Positions 22,797-34,668 of a stretch of 64,000 bases of DNA are shown here, piece after piece. Under the pieces are notes generated by a model. The model was not told the DNA's origin. It saw only the letters and a program-made list of their open reading frames with translations, and did not search any database. Origin of the DNA: Hypoxylon rubiginosum. Taxonomy: Eukaryota > Ascomycota > Sordariomycetes > Xylariales > Hypoxylaceae. The translations under genes and the position numbers were made by a program. The number at the start of each line of letters is the position of its first letter. Position 1 is the stretch's first letter. The stretch covers positions 434,001 through 498,000 of the forward strand of contig CADCXA010000027.1 in assembly GCA_902806565.1 (NCBI GenBank), in the 5' to 3' direction.

Positions 22797-25715
22797 CTAG
22801 TCTGTATCCATTGCTTCACCCTGTTGGTCATCGGCTTGGCCTGGGTTAGGGTCAGGGTTAGGCTGGCCATCGCCGGGCTGGCCAATAGCTTCGCGTAGAC
22901 TTAAAACGCGATTCCAAAGGGTTTCTTCCTCTTGCCTCTCGACTTCCGGATCAGGTGCATTTTGGACTGCTGACTGTCTTTCCTCGTCCCTTACCGTGTA
23001 CGGGGATGGGGGATACCGACGGTCCTCAAACACAACGTTCGGGTTTGCGGGCGGATGGCGGACCGCTCCTAGGATGTTCATTGGAATGATACTATTTCTA
23101 TTCAAGACATAGCCGTGGCAATTTAAGCAAGCCCATGCCTGAAAGCGCGATTGCTCACCTCCTCTTATTCCCTGGAAGCAGTAGCACTCTATACCCGGCG
23201 TTACCCTGCACATTGGACAGACCATTCTTCCGTATACGCTTCTACAATAGTTTCGCATCCTGGCGACCGCTGTTTGCAGATTGAGAATATGCTGCAGGCG
23301 ATGAGGACGGCAAATCCTTCTACCGAGGATCTTCATGGCACAGCCGCACTGTTATGAGAATGTTAGTAATCATCCTTAACAAGGGGTTTGATAGACTAAT
23401 GACGCCTCAAAGGTGGTTGACCCTATATTCTTAAGGCACGCCAGAGGGGAACAGTTGGGATACTACTTACGCCGGTGATTTCGAGGGGGCGGTCCATATA
23501 GCCACCAACTCTTTGTCCTAGACCCGTAGAGGCTATTGATTCCGCCGAGAAATCGGGTTTAGGTTTAGGTCTACCATGATCGTCAAGAGGCTCAAAATAC
23601 CAAACCCTATATCCCGTATTCATAAGTTTTTGAAGGATTGTACTACCGTTAGCGCACTAGAAATATAAATATATTAGTATATGTCTCGAAAGGATCGGCT
23701 TCTGAACGCTTAAGCCTAGAAACGGAAAGTTAGGGATCGTTTCAATACTTACCTCCCAACAAAGATACTGACGGAGATCCATCTCCACACGTCGGAGAAG
23801 TTCGCGAAATTCTCTCAGGCTGAGGGCCTCGCAGTCATCACAGATAGGTACAGGTTTAAAATGTGAGGTGTCTTCGCACTATAGGGACAATACCTAGTCA
23901 GTAATGGCTCTAACTAGATGGGAGTCGTGGGGGCAAGGTCCGTCACCAAAGTAACCATCTTGTTTAGGAGGCGGTTGCTTCAAAGGAGACCAAAATAAAG
24001 GAAAATAATTCTGTAATACTTACTGCCGACCGTGTAGGCTTGCCGCAAGGTCCGAAAAATTGCCTCTCTGTCTCGCAAGGAGCCGGGTCCTCAAGCATAT
24101 CACCGTTTTCCCATATTCGAAAATAGGGGATAGTGGAAAGTTGACTCGTGCCATCACCGCTGGGGTGGTTGGCAAAGGGGTTTCTCTGAAGAAGCCCTCT
24201 ATTGACATACTCTGGGTGGCTTTGGTCGAGTCTCGAAAACCTTACGGGAATTTCTATGTCCTCATCCCGTGAGTTCCATGGAATCCAGTAAATTGGATGG
24301 GTCGGGCCTGGCGAGGGCGGGCGATCGAGCGGAATTCTCACAACGTTCCTCAACGGCCCTATATTTCGGTGCTCGTCGCTTGACCCGGGATTAATGTTTC
24401 TAAGTGCTTGCTCGGGTACATCGCCGATGGCACGCGACGTGTCGATCGGCAACTCCGCTAACCTCGGATTTCTCGTTTCGTCGTTCCTCCTAAGAATTTC
24501 TTCTTGCCGAGCAAGATATAGGTTTAGATCTCGAACGGCTTGCGATTGATTGACTGGTACACTGTTGTTGAGATCATCCACCAAAAGCTGCGTTATCCCA
24601 GCAAGGTTCGCGGGGACACCCCTCGCCATGGCAGCATTCGCCAATCTTAGAAACTGCTGATATCCTAATTGTATTGCTCGCATTCCTTGTCCACGAACCA
24701 CGCGGCCTCCACCATCCGGCGTCAGGATGGGCAACGGAGGAGGCCTTATCGGCAAGGCGAAGGCGATTTGGTCAAGGCTTTGGGGTTCCGGGACCACGAT
24801 ACCGCGTTCCCTCGCCCACTATAACAACGTGAGTTAGTGATTACCTAGGTACGCAAGGGTTTAAGAAGAGGGCAGGGCTGGCGATGGTATCAAAACCGCC
24901 AAATAGCGAGTCGCCCATTTTATTTGCCACGTCTTGGGAGATTCAATGAGCTGAATTGGGAAATCTCTACTCCCGAGGCTAATTGAAAAGGGAAAGGAAT
25001 AAAAATCACCTACTTGTACGTATTGAATATGATAGTCGTCAGGCATTTCCCAGCGCTGGTCAGGAGGGCCAGTGGGTGGGTCATTCACACCCCCGGGACC
25101 GAATCCAAGGGTAAGATAGTATCCATACATCTCGTCGCCTGCAACCCCTCGCCAAAAACAGCGACTGGAGTTGCCTGTGCACCTATCGTGGTTGGCCACA
25201 CAACTGTCGCAAGGCCGCTTAGCGTCACAGCGCCTTCCGTTTTCCATACAAGGGACACACCGAGCCGGCGTAACACGGTATATTCCACGACCCAGGCCCA
25301 TTTCAGGACCGCTGGGATCAGGACATCGAGGCACTGGAATCCCTTCTACTACGCACTACGACAATAGTTAGCAACTTGATTGAATTGATAATTGGGAACA
25401 TGGGGAAACTTGGGCGTAAATAGGTGGACTTACAACCAAGCCGTATCGGAGACACGGCCTACAGCCTCTGCCAGGAAAAGGTCGGACACATCTCGCCTCT
25501 TTTTTTCCGCAGCGAGATCTACAGCCTTGACAGGTCTCAGGATCGGGAACCCTTCTTCTGGAGCGGCCGGGTCTCGAGGGCGGGGATGCGCTACGACGCC
25601 TGGGCTCGTCATCCTCACCATCGGAGTCTCTCTGACGATAAGGGTTGTTAGAGCCCGGCAGGTTGTTGGAGCCCGACGGGTTGTTGGAGCCCGATGGGTT
25701 GTTGGAGCTCAACAT
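22797..25715 (-). CDS. Seven-exon Cys-rich protein with tandem fungal zinc-cluster-like modules
   Basis: Exons 25434-25715, 25014-25355, 24024-24818, 23915-23977, 23753-23878, 23471-23656 and 22797-23348 join to 781 residues, every junction in phase 0. After an NNPSGS repeat and an Arg-rich stretch, a first Cys module has Cys at about 62, 65, 69, 76, 85, 88 and 95. A second (residues 127-153) has exact Zn2Cys6 spacing: CVPC, x6, C, x5, CDSC, x6, C. Later CDDC, CPMC and WACLNC pairs suggest more metal sites. The acidic C-terminus ends in DTD. I do not recognise a named family. The zinc spacing suggests DNA or protein binding, but the usual basic linker of Zn2Cys6 regulators is absent. The intron at 23879-23914 would be only 36 nt; without it two in-frame TAG codons interrupt the gene. 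Confidence 0.65.
25643..25709. repeat. 18-bp minisatellite inside the first exon of the Cys-rich gene
   Basis: About four in-frame copies of an 18-base unit (GGTTGTTGGAGCCCGAcg on the plus strand) encode the NNPSGS hexapeptide repeat at residues 5-25 of the Cys-rich protein. The copies differ by one to three bases. The 18-base length keeps the reading frame, so copy number could vary without breaking the gene. Confidence 0.75.
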
Positions 25716-26665
25716 GGTAAGGAGCGGGATCGTAACCTATCAGACACTTAGGGAAACGTTCTAGTATATTCTTCAAACGTGCTCGTTTAATTATAAGCTT
25801 TGCGAGCGGTCACTTCACAGATGAGTTCAAGGAATACTAGGAAGCACCCAAGTTCATATAGCAATATTATTTAAAACCTGTTCTGATCACCAGAACGATG
25901 ACTTGACCACCAATATTATTGTTTGTATATTAACCCAATGATCCCAAACAGGCGGTGTTATAGGTGTAAGCTAAGTACAGGCCCTTTTAGCGAGTAGATA
26001 GAGTTGTGACTTCTTTGTTTCCTTTGTCGATCTCAAGGGAACAATAAGATTGTTTTATTTCATAACTGAGATGTTTCTAATTATTACTTTACACTATAAC
26101 CCCCCACACCTGTTATTGATATTATAATAAACTTCTACTTAGTAGCTTGTTCTCTCATATTGAACCGATTTGGAGGTTTGGCTCGCATGCTAAAGCTCAA
26201 AGCCTACCTACCTACCTAGTATCTCATACTTAGAAATAACTGATTAATGTAACTAGGTAGATAGGTAGTCAAATTTAAACTAGTGTGTTTTAATAATAGA
26301 ACCATTATGAAAGGCTAAAGCACAAAGAGCAACACGAGCATCCCGAGTTTCAGCAGACTAAAGCTTAACTGGAAGTCAAGCAATCATTCAGATAAATGGT
26401 GCCAAAGCGGAGTGTTGGTTAACACTATTATTATTCGGTAGGTAGATATATATAATATCCCATGATGCGAGCGATCACTCTAGTTATAAATACCGTGCTG
26501 GGAGGCAGGTCTATAAACTAGAGTGGCGCAATCTAGGAGGTAGAGGAACATTCGTGATATATACATACCTTTAATGCCTTTATTTCTTTTCTTATATAGA
26601 CATCTATTATGTTGTAGTTCGTGACACACGTTAGTTTAGCCCCTGGACGATAGGGCGCCCTTGGT
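25716..26665. other. Intergenic region, no gene seen
   Basis: About 950 bases, A/T-rich with CCTACCTAG-type repeats at about 26200-26270. No coding sequence is supported. It includes the promoter of the Cys-rich gene and the 3' side of the FAD oxidoreductase. Confidence 0.5.
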
Positions 26666-28836
26666 CTATTTGGGGCACAACTTTCCGTTTTGTGTTGGAT
26701 AATAGTCGACCTGGCCAGTGATGTACCAGTCCTCGGAACCGACAGCGGTAGGCGCCCACATCAGACCCCAAGGATCGTATTTCTGCTTCAGCTGGTACAG
26801 ATACGCGTAGTTGGATCCGTAGAAGGCTTGCTGCCAGTCTGGTTCGTTGATGTCAGCCTCATTGAGGTACGCCCCAGCACCCGGCGATGCGTCTCTCCAG
26901 GACTGCATCATCTTGACCAGATTCTTGTTCGCGGCTGCAATGTCCCCTGGGGTTGCTTCCTGGCTCCAAGTTACGCCAAGCAGAGCATGCAGCAGTGTCT
27001 GACGCCACGCCGGATTCACAGCGTTGGTTTGGTTGAGAGATGGGTTGTCGGCAGCTTTTACGTTGTAGCCAAGTATCATGCCAGCTGCTTCGACACTCGT
27101 CCGGAGAGCTGCGGTCTGGGCGGCGAGCTTGGTAGGGTCCTCCCAGTTAGATCGCGGGAATAATCTCGATGCAGTGTTGAAATTCCATACGCCACCTTGT
27201 TCACTTTCAGCGGACCAGGTGCCGTCGATTGCGCTTATGACGCCATCGTAATTCGTGTACACGGCATCAGTAACATTAATTCCCAGAGCGGCAAGCTCAT
27301 TGAAAAGGGGCGTAGAGAGAGTCCCCAGAGCCGCGGAGTCCATGTCGTTGCCCCACTGGGGTGTCATGGCAAAGGAGCAATCCCCGAAGCAGGCGATGGA
27401 CCAGTAGCTGTACATCCCCTTGTCAGCATACTCGGGGAACTTAGCAAATACTGCGTCGATTCCTTTCCAGAAAGCCTCCTTTGAGATATCGCCGCCGATG
27501 CCGAAGCTATAGGTGAGGGTGGAAACAGGTTTCTTCGGGTATGCCCGGATGACCAGGGAGGTCACGATTCCCCAGGTACTACCACCGCCCCCGCGAAGGG
27601 CAAAGAATAGGTCGGGGTAGGTCTTCTCATCGACAGATACGAATCTACCGTTGGGAAGGACGACCTCCATGGACAAAACTTGATCCGCCGCCATGCCGTA
27701 CATGGACATCAAGGGAGAATGGCCTCCACCGGCAATGTAGCCACCACCGATCCCGACAGTCTAGTACAAAACCTCATTAGACTCGACCACTTCATTATAC
27801 GACCATAGAAGGAAATCTACAACTTACCCGCGTGTTTCCACCGACAATATGGAGGCCGAGCTTATCTGCTGCTTGGTACAGGGAGAGGGCCTGGACACCT
27901 GATCCGATCTTAAAGGCTGGTCCCTTGTAGCCTGAAGGGCCATGAGTATAAGTTGAACCTAGATATTGGATGCTCGAAAAGGCATTAGTCCAGACAGAAA
28001 GCGCCCCGGCTCCGCTAGACTTGGCTTTGAAATCATGGCCTTTATTCTTGACGATCAGCCGCAGATTCAGATTTCGCGCAAAGTTAACAGCGAGCTGAAC
28101 CTGCGCGACATTGGTGGCCTTGACGACGTACGACGGCATGCCTCCCAGGGTACATGTGGCATTTGTCCGCGTGAGACTAGGTGGCAGACAGCTCACTCCT
28201 TCAAAGACGTAGTACTGTATCCCCAGGGGTTGCGACAGCCTGAGCCGGGTTAGAGACGAACAAAAGCAAAGAGAGGAGAGAGCTCACTGGTATGAAGGCG
28301 TTCCCCACTCGGAAGTGACGGCTGCACATTTGGCCTCGTCATATTGAGGCCAATTTGAATAACATGGAGCCGCGGTTGGCACACCTTCGATTAGAGCGCC
28401 GCCCAAGAGGATATTGAGAAGGAACCATATCGGACGAGCCGGCCACCCCTTTTCGCCGGGATAGGTCTTACAGACGCGAGTGGTGCGTCTTTCAAGCGCA
28501 TTGTCCGCATCGCTGAAATCGAAGACCTCGACATTACTCAGGTTGTAGTTTGTCAAGTTGGTGATAATATCACCTGTCAATTGACTTGACTCGAACGGAA
28601 AGTAGTCGATACCGGACGACGCCGCATCAACTTGGACCTCCTCAACCGCCGGCGCTACATTTTCCTCTGTGGCTTCTATCGAAAACAACCAGGGTCAGTA
28701 AGTCAGATCATCATTTTGGCGTGTTAATGATGCAGTATATGTGTCGAAATTTTGGCTTACCGGTTCCATCTTGAATTGTCTGAGCGAGGGCTAAGCTGGC
28801 TAGCGACAGGACCGCAATAAATGCCAGACGCGCCAT
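26666..28836 (-). CDS. Secreted FAD-linked oxidoreductase, berberine-bridge-enzyme-like
   Basis: Exons 28761-28836, 28288-28675, 27828-28239 and 26666-27760 join in frame to 656 residues. A signal peptide is clear (MARLAFIAVLSLASLALAQ). The FAD-binding domain shows CLPPSL, PSYVVKATN, VKNKGHDF, whose His is the expected covalent FAD anchor, and TVGIGGGYIAGGGHS. The position that holds the second FAD-linking Cys in bicovalent BBE enzymes reads NTRTVG with no Cys, so a single covalent link is expected. The C-terminus has the substrate-domain ending AFYGSNYAYLYQLKQKYDPWG, typical of the family. Such enzymes use O2 to oxidise alcohols, sugars or polyketide/alkaloid intermediates. It is about 8 kb past the SDR, so membership in the left-hand cluster is uncertain. 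The introns are 85, 48 and 67 nt. Confidence 0.9.
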
Positions 28837-31000
28837 TGGTGTGCTGCGATAGGCTTACAGGCTCCTACGAAAATGGAAAAGGGGGGTGGGAATTCCTAGC
28901 CGTCGGGTAAACTCGATAGGAAAACTTCAAAGGATCGTCCTTGCGTGCGTGCTTTATATGACCTGCAGATAACCTGCAGATAATGGTTAACCTGCATATA
29001 CGCCGACTGAGATACCTTGCCATCCACGTGGTATCGTGCAGGCCAATGCACAGAGATCCAATAGTTTGCAAAATAAACCCATCGTCGACAGGGTTACAAG
29101 GTATGTACCTAGGTACATACGGAGTACAAAGTAGGACCATACATGCCACGCTACGACGGGGAGTACAAGTTGAGCTTAAGCTACTATTCACACATAAACC
29201 GGTAGTCCTCCGCAATCTCATGTGGCTCGCAGAAAATCTATGCATTAAGTCGAGAGTTCCATCGAAGTTCCATCCTGGTTCCATCGAGTTATTCCATACT
29301 GAGTCTAGGAGACTCAGACAAGGTCAAGAGTCCGTTCACAGCCTAGCCAGTGCTAGTATAGCCCGACACTACTGTGATGGTTGAATGATGGCTCATCCTT
29401 CTGTCGACCCTCCATCCCGGAACATCGGGTTGTGGATATGGCCCTCTTGCCGATATAACGAGGCATGCATGCATCCTTCAAGGCGCTAACTGTTGCGATG
29501 CCCCAAATAGACGATTCTCTCCGCCAAAGTTCAAAGAATCCTGCCAAAAACATGCGTCGACTTCCTCCCAGACTCGTCTCATTTCTGTCTCCATTTGCGC
29601 CAACTATCCATCTTCAGAAAAACGACCTAGATACATTAGGTAGATTCAACGTAAGCAGTATATGATTACCTAAGCTATCACAATGCGGAGCCAAAAGGCG
29701 TGGAAAACAACAACGTTCTTGTTCAAGGAACCTAACTAGGTGTAAACGGCTACCCGTATTCGCCTGGTACCCCGAGAACCTAGCCCAGATAGATACCGAA
29801 GAAGGCCCTTTGTTTTCCCAACCCATCCTTGGCCAATATTTCAAGTACCCATCTAAAGGGTCGACGGCCGAAAGGCCGGAGCCCTGACATAATCCTCCTC
29901 AATAGGCATTTTTCATATATCTTGCTCCTGGCCAGCTAGCTTGGTAGTATAACCTCAACTACGGGAAATAGTTCATAAAAGAAAGCCGGGCTGCGAACCC
30001 TACCTACCTAGGTAGCTAGTCTCTTATAGTAACCTACCTAATAGCAGACTTACGTATTCTTGATTCTTCAAAAGAAGGATGCGTAATCTGGAGTACAACA
30101 CAACAGTGAAAGCGCCGCAGGAAAGAGAAGGGGTCCCTTTCAACGCGATCCGGACCCGACAGAATTCAAGCATCCGGTACACGATAAAAACTCTCCGATT
30201 CATCAATGGGCTGGGCTCGAAGAAGTAATGCGTAATACTAGAAAGAATTTTGGGGATGAAGGGCATTCCACATCTAAAAGAGCTAACATGTAATGAGTCG
30301 ATATTCCAAAAAGGCCGAATGAGGAAGGTATTGGTGGCATCTTCGCCTAGAAAGCCCAGGAGTGTTACACTATGTATGTAGTAGAAGGGCATTGAGTTGG
30401 GTAGGTATAAAGCGAACTCATGTTCGTTGAGACTAGTATAATTAGCTAGGCTCCATATCCCTAGTTAGATCTGAAATGGGATGGAGAACACCAAGCAGAA
30501 GAAGGTCTTAACATACTAAAGGTCTACTTAAGGTAACATGAGACCATGTTCAGTGTATAATAGAGACTTCACTCAATGTGACATGGAGTGGCCTCGCTTA
30601 GATAATGTCTTTTCCAGGTGCTATAGAAAATCTGTAGCGAACTCGTTCGAGTACGAGGTAACCTAGTTTCAAAACTTCAGACCCTGGAATTCCTAAATCG
30701 AGACTGGGGAATCCATGTACAAGGCATGTTTCTGGTTAGGCCGAAAGAGGGTCTAGAAAAGCAAGGTAACTAACTATACACCGAGCACAAGTTCAAAGGC
30801 TACCGAGACACCAGGACCCTTGGTTCTTACTTCCTAGATCAGAAACCTGGTGAACTTTCAGGGGATCAGATAATATATGAATGATTACTCGCAGTCCCAA
30901 CGACGATCTCTACTCCTTGAGTACGTAGACGTATACCACAGATCGATCTTGAGCTTATCTGGTTGTGGCCTGCACAGATATTCTTGTGATCAAAGCCACC
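28837..31000. other. Intergenic region, no gene seen
   Basis: About 2.2 kb lies between the divergent FAD oxidoreductase and rhodopsin-like genes. Short ORFs on both strands lack motifs, ATG starts or plausible splicing. CCTAGGTA-type palindromes occur near 29106 and 30001-30015. Confidence 0.55.
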
Positions 31001-32596
31001 ATGTCGGATACACAGGCTTCTCCGGTGAGGAGCTGGCTTCAGGATTTTGGTATCGCTTTGGAGGTGATATTTCCAGCACTTGCATTTATAGTGGTTATTT
31101 TGAGGGCGTATATCAGGATCGACACGAAAAGCTTTGGCTGGGGTAAGCTGACAACCACTGCCCCTGAGGGCCCGACCCGGAATAAAAAGCTGACTTCAAT
31201 CCAAAGATGACGGCCTCATTGTTGGGGCCATGGCCCTAAGCATTGTCCTGGCAATCGGATCCATCAAAGGTATGTAATGAGTTTTGGTGTGTATCGGTAT
31301 TGGTCCTAATAACACCTAGTTATGAAAACTCTATACATCGGAATCCATTACTACGATGTTCCTCAACCTTTCGATCCCACCGAGGGACTCATCTGGATCT
31401 ACGTTGTCGGCGCTGTCTACCAGCCCATCTTGACACTAGTCAAACAGTCCATTCTCGTGTTTCTACTCCGATTCTCGGGAATTAAGGCCAGCGTTCGATA
31501 CATTGTTTGGGGCACTATTATTTTCAACACGGTTCTGATGATTGCTATATTCGTCACCGTTATTTTCCAATGTACACCCATCGAGAAGAACTGGCATCCG
31601 CTAGTTTCGGGGACCTGCATCCAGCAGTTCACTTTTGGTGTCGTCGCTGCTTGCATGACCATGGTATGTATAGAAGCATGAACCCCATGTTCTTAACCCT
31701 TCTTTCCATGTCTCCTTAACCGTCGCTAACCTTTCGTCAGTATGTGTAACAACCACCCCCTCTCCCGAATTCTGAGTCTAGCTTTATATGGCCCTGGAAA
31801 CGCGGCACCTTTCTTGGAATACAAGGGGAAAATCACTAACAGACACTCCCCTTTTTATCAGAGCTACGGATCTATCGGCAATAATCCTTCCCTTCTATAT
31901 TTTCCTCGGCCTTCAGATCAACAAGACACGTAAATATGCGCTTTGGTGAGTTTTGACGGTATAGGAGAACTATGGATCATATCGGCTTCTAACTAGTGTA
32001 CAGTGGCATCTTTGCGTTAGGGGTACTGTAAGTATACCTTACAAACATTCTCCTTAAAAATTACATCTCTCTAATATACAAGGCGCTAACTGGTTTCTTA
32101 CAACAGAGTAACGATTGTCAGTGTCGTCCGCCTTTACTTCCTCGTCCAGAACTTGAACGAAACGAGCCTGGACAAGAACTTCTCCATCGGTTTCTGCGTT
32201 TCATCTATCGAGTGTAACCTAGCCATCCTGACTGCCTCGGCGCCCGCCCTCTGGCCCCTCATCCGTCGATGGGTGCCGCATCTGAAGTCTACAAATGACC
32301 AATCATATTACGGCCACCACAAGTATGGCAATGGTGCGTCGCACGCGCAACAAGGCTATATCAGGACCACCGATGGTCCCGAGAGAGTTATCGGGCTGAA
32401 GGATATGAACGGCCGACGAGCTCACACCGATATCCGATCCGCAAGAGACTCGGACGAGGAGATTCTGACCGGCACAGGTATTATGCGCACTACACAGTTT
32501 ACCGTTTCGACTGAGGACGGCTACTCACACTCAACGACAAGCCGAAACCTTGACGGCACAAATCATTCCAAAGTATCCAGCAACGGGTCACTGTAA
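31001..32596 (+). CDS. Rhodopsin-like (PTH11-type) seven-helix integral membrane protein
   Basis: Exons 31001-31142, 31207-31269, 31320-31663, 31741-31745, 31862-31945, 32004-32027 and 32107-32596 give 383 residues in one frame. The family pattern is clear. Helix 1 ends in ILRAYIRIDTKSFGW and is followed by DDGLIVGAM. KQSILVFLLRFSG is helix 3. A FQCTPIEKNW loop precedes GTCIQQ and the TDLSAIILPFYIFLGLQINK helix with its Lys/Arg end. VTIVSVVRLYFLVQNL and a last CNLAILTASAPALWPLIRRW helix follow. A hydrophilic Ser/Thr-rich tail of about 90 residues ends the protein. Members are plasma-membrane proteins of the fungal DUF/rhodopsin superfamily; some are signalling receptors, most have unknown ligands. 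Two very small exons (5 and 24 nt) are needed to keep the conserved helix; skipping the 5-nt exon would require a different 195-nt intron. Confidence 0.85.
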
Positions 32597-34564
32597 GCTG
32601 TTGTGATGAAGAGGTGCCTACCTTATAGAGCGTATAAGAGCATTCAGCGTTAGAGAGTTAGTAGGCCGGGTACTGGAGAGAAAAGTCTAGACTGATTGCT
32701 TGTTCACTTGTATATCATCACTTGCGCTGCCTCGACCGAGTTTTTCATAGGAACCAAGCCATACGGAATTCATAAAGCTCCAATATACAGACATGTCGGG
32801 GCATGCAAAGAGCGAATTATTAGGAGACCGCATTGACACCCACAAGAATAGGGACTAGACGATTCCATAGGGGTACTTAGGGCCATCATTCAAAAGGTAC
32901 CTGGGTAAAGGTGAAAGTTAGAAAGGGGTGGCTCTTTTCTTGTTAGCGTCGTTGATAGTTTGCGACGGGACCCATAAAAGACCCCCTTTTCTCCCAGTCC
33001 TCGCGATGTGAGGCCTTACACTGCATAGCAGATACTTACCAGGGGAACCACTGAAAGGGGCAATTAAGTAAGGTATTGAATCCGGTTATGGTACCATTAG
33101 TAGAATATCAACTAGCCTAAGTACCTAATTACTTCTACTGCCGTATGAGTCCGCGTCTGATTTAGTTCTGTCGAATCAACGTATAGTACTCAGGAGGGTC
33201 GGGTTCTCCCGCATATAGTCACGGCATCAGTAATAAATATGGCACGAGAGTCTAACGATAGCCCTATAATAAGGGGAAACTGCTCATCGCGTGGTCTCCA
33301 TACTTTTTATCTGCCATCGTAGTCCCAAAAGTGTTAACGTCAATCTAAGCTAAAACTACGATCTTACCTCGCTAGTACATAAGGCCGAAGACTAACACCT
33401 TGACCCCTGACATATCCTTGCTTCCCCATTTTAGGCGACGTCAATGTTCGCATCTTAAGCCGTCTCGGCCGAGGGCCGAGTTCGGAAATTGAATCCCATT
33501 ATCGAGTCTACTGTTGTCGTCGATAGACGGGCTGCGGAGGGGATAGTTTTCTAGTCTGCCCTGATTCTACCAACGAATTCATGATAGACCAACGCATATT
33601 CGAGAGTCGAGGACTTGATCGGTTTCCAGCAAGGACCAGTGACAGTTCGGTAAACACCCACGTGGTTTCAGTGGTCCTACCCATATATGTCCACCATTAC
33701 CCTCAACACCGTCCCTTCAACTCCCGTTGCAGTCAAGAGGATTGTATCAGCCGGTTCTAAGGGCTTGGTAGACGGAGATTAGGAGATCTAAGCAGGGATC
33801 CGTGAACACTATGTCGACATGCTCGTTGACTTCCCACCATACCTTGGCAACGCCTAGCACAGCAACGTGCATTCTGATGACGAGGCCTCGATGACTCCTC
33901 GACCTACGTACGGGGCCATCATTACCGTCCCCGCCGCTCCCCCACCCTTCGTTTTGGCCATAAGGGTTGCGAGGTTTCAGATGAGCCGGCACGGAGGGCT
34001 ATCCGACGTAGCGTCGTGGGAGCAAAATTTTCCGATAGGTTTAACGATGAAGATGCTATATTTGACCGATATAGAATACTCTTCACAATACCACTAGTTC
34101 TACTATGCGTTAGTAAATAAATAGTCTTCCCTTAGCTGGATAACAGATAGCTTAGGCTGCCCGCCCGTTTGTTCTAGATCTTATATCCCCACATTGGTAG
34201 TGGGAGAGGGCATTTCTAAACTTATTAGCGTCCGGATTTAGCCTTTGATCGTCAGGCATCTTAAGAGAGCTTGAGAGGCTTAGGTCGACAAGCTAGACTT
34301 CCGCTACCTACCTCCTGGTCCCCTGTAATTTTCGGCTTTTGAGCCGGATGCATAATTCTAGTCTATGCCCTAGGTATTCAGAGACATTAAGCAGCCGCTA
34401 TTGATCTTAGCGTCATTGTCTTGCTGTAAAATTTCTAACTACACCTGTCTCGGATAACATGTCATACCTATTTCTCCGTAACCCTTATCTCTTACCTGTA
34501 GATCTTCCGAAGGTCGCGATAGTTCATATAGCTTGAAATAAGGCGCAAATTTTCATATTCTTAG
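32597..34564. other. Intergenic region, no gene seen
   Basis: About 1.97 kb follows the membrane-protein gene. Short ORFs near 33750-34100 lack motifs or ATG starts. A GC-rich near-palindrome TCGGCCGAGGGCCGA lies at about 33466-33480. The right end is the 5' flank of the tRNA gene. Confidence 0.55.
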
Positions 34565-34651
34565 GCATGAATGGTGTAGCGGTAACATTCCACCCTTCCA
34601 TCAGAAATGAAGTGTAAGGTGGAGCTCGGGGTTCGACTCCCCGTTCATGCA
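34565..34651 (+). tRNA. tRNA-Gly (anticodon UCC) with a 16-nt intron
   Basis: The cloverleaf folds by hand. The acceptor stem is GCATGAA/TTCATGC, the D stem GTGT/ACAT, the anticodon stem CCACC/GGTGG with loop CT-TCC-A, and the T arm CGGGG-TTCGACT-CCCCG, with discriminator A at 34651. The anticodon TCC is at 34597-34599. An intron at 34601-34616 sits one base after the anticodon (between positions 37 and 38), the canonical nuclear tRNA position cleaved by the tRNA splicing endonuclease. Without the intron the tRNA is 71 nt, normal for Gly. It reads GGA codons. Confidence 0.95.
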
Positions 34652-34662
34652 TAGAAAGCTTC

Positions 34663-34668
34663 TTTTTT
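34663..34668 (+). terminator. RNA polymerase III terminator of tRNA-Gly
   Basis: A run of six T residues starts 12 bases after the tRNA 3' end on the coding strand, the standard Pol III stop signal. Confidence 0.8.

Noticed and set aside
22840..22866. Telomere-like TTAGGGTCAGGGTTAGG
   Set aside because: It lies inside the last exon of the Cys-rich gene, encoding PNPDPNPG. Only two imperfect units occur and there is no subtelomeric context.
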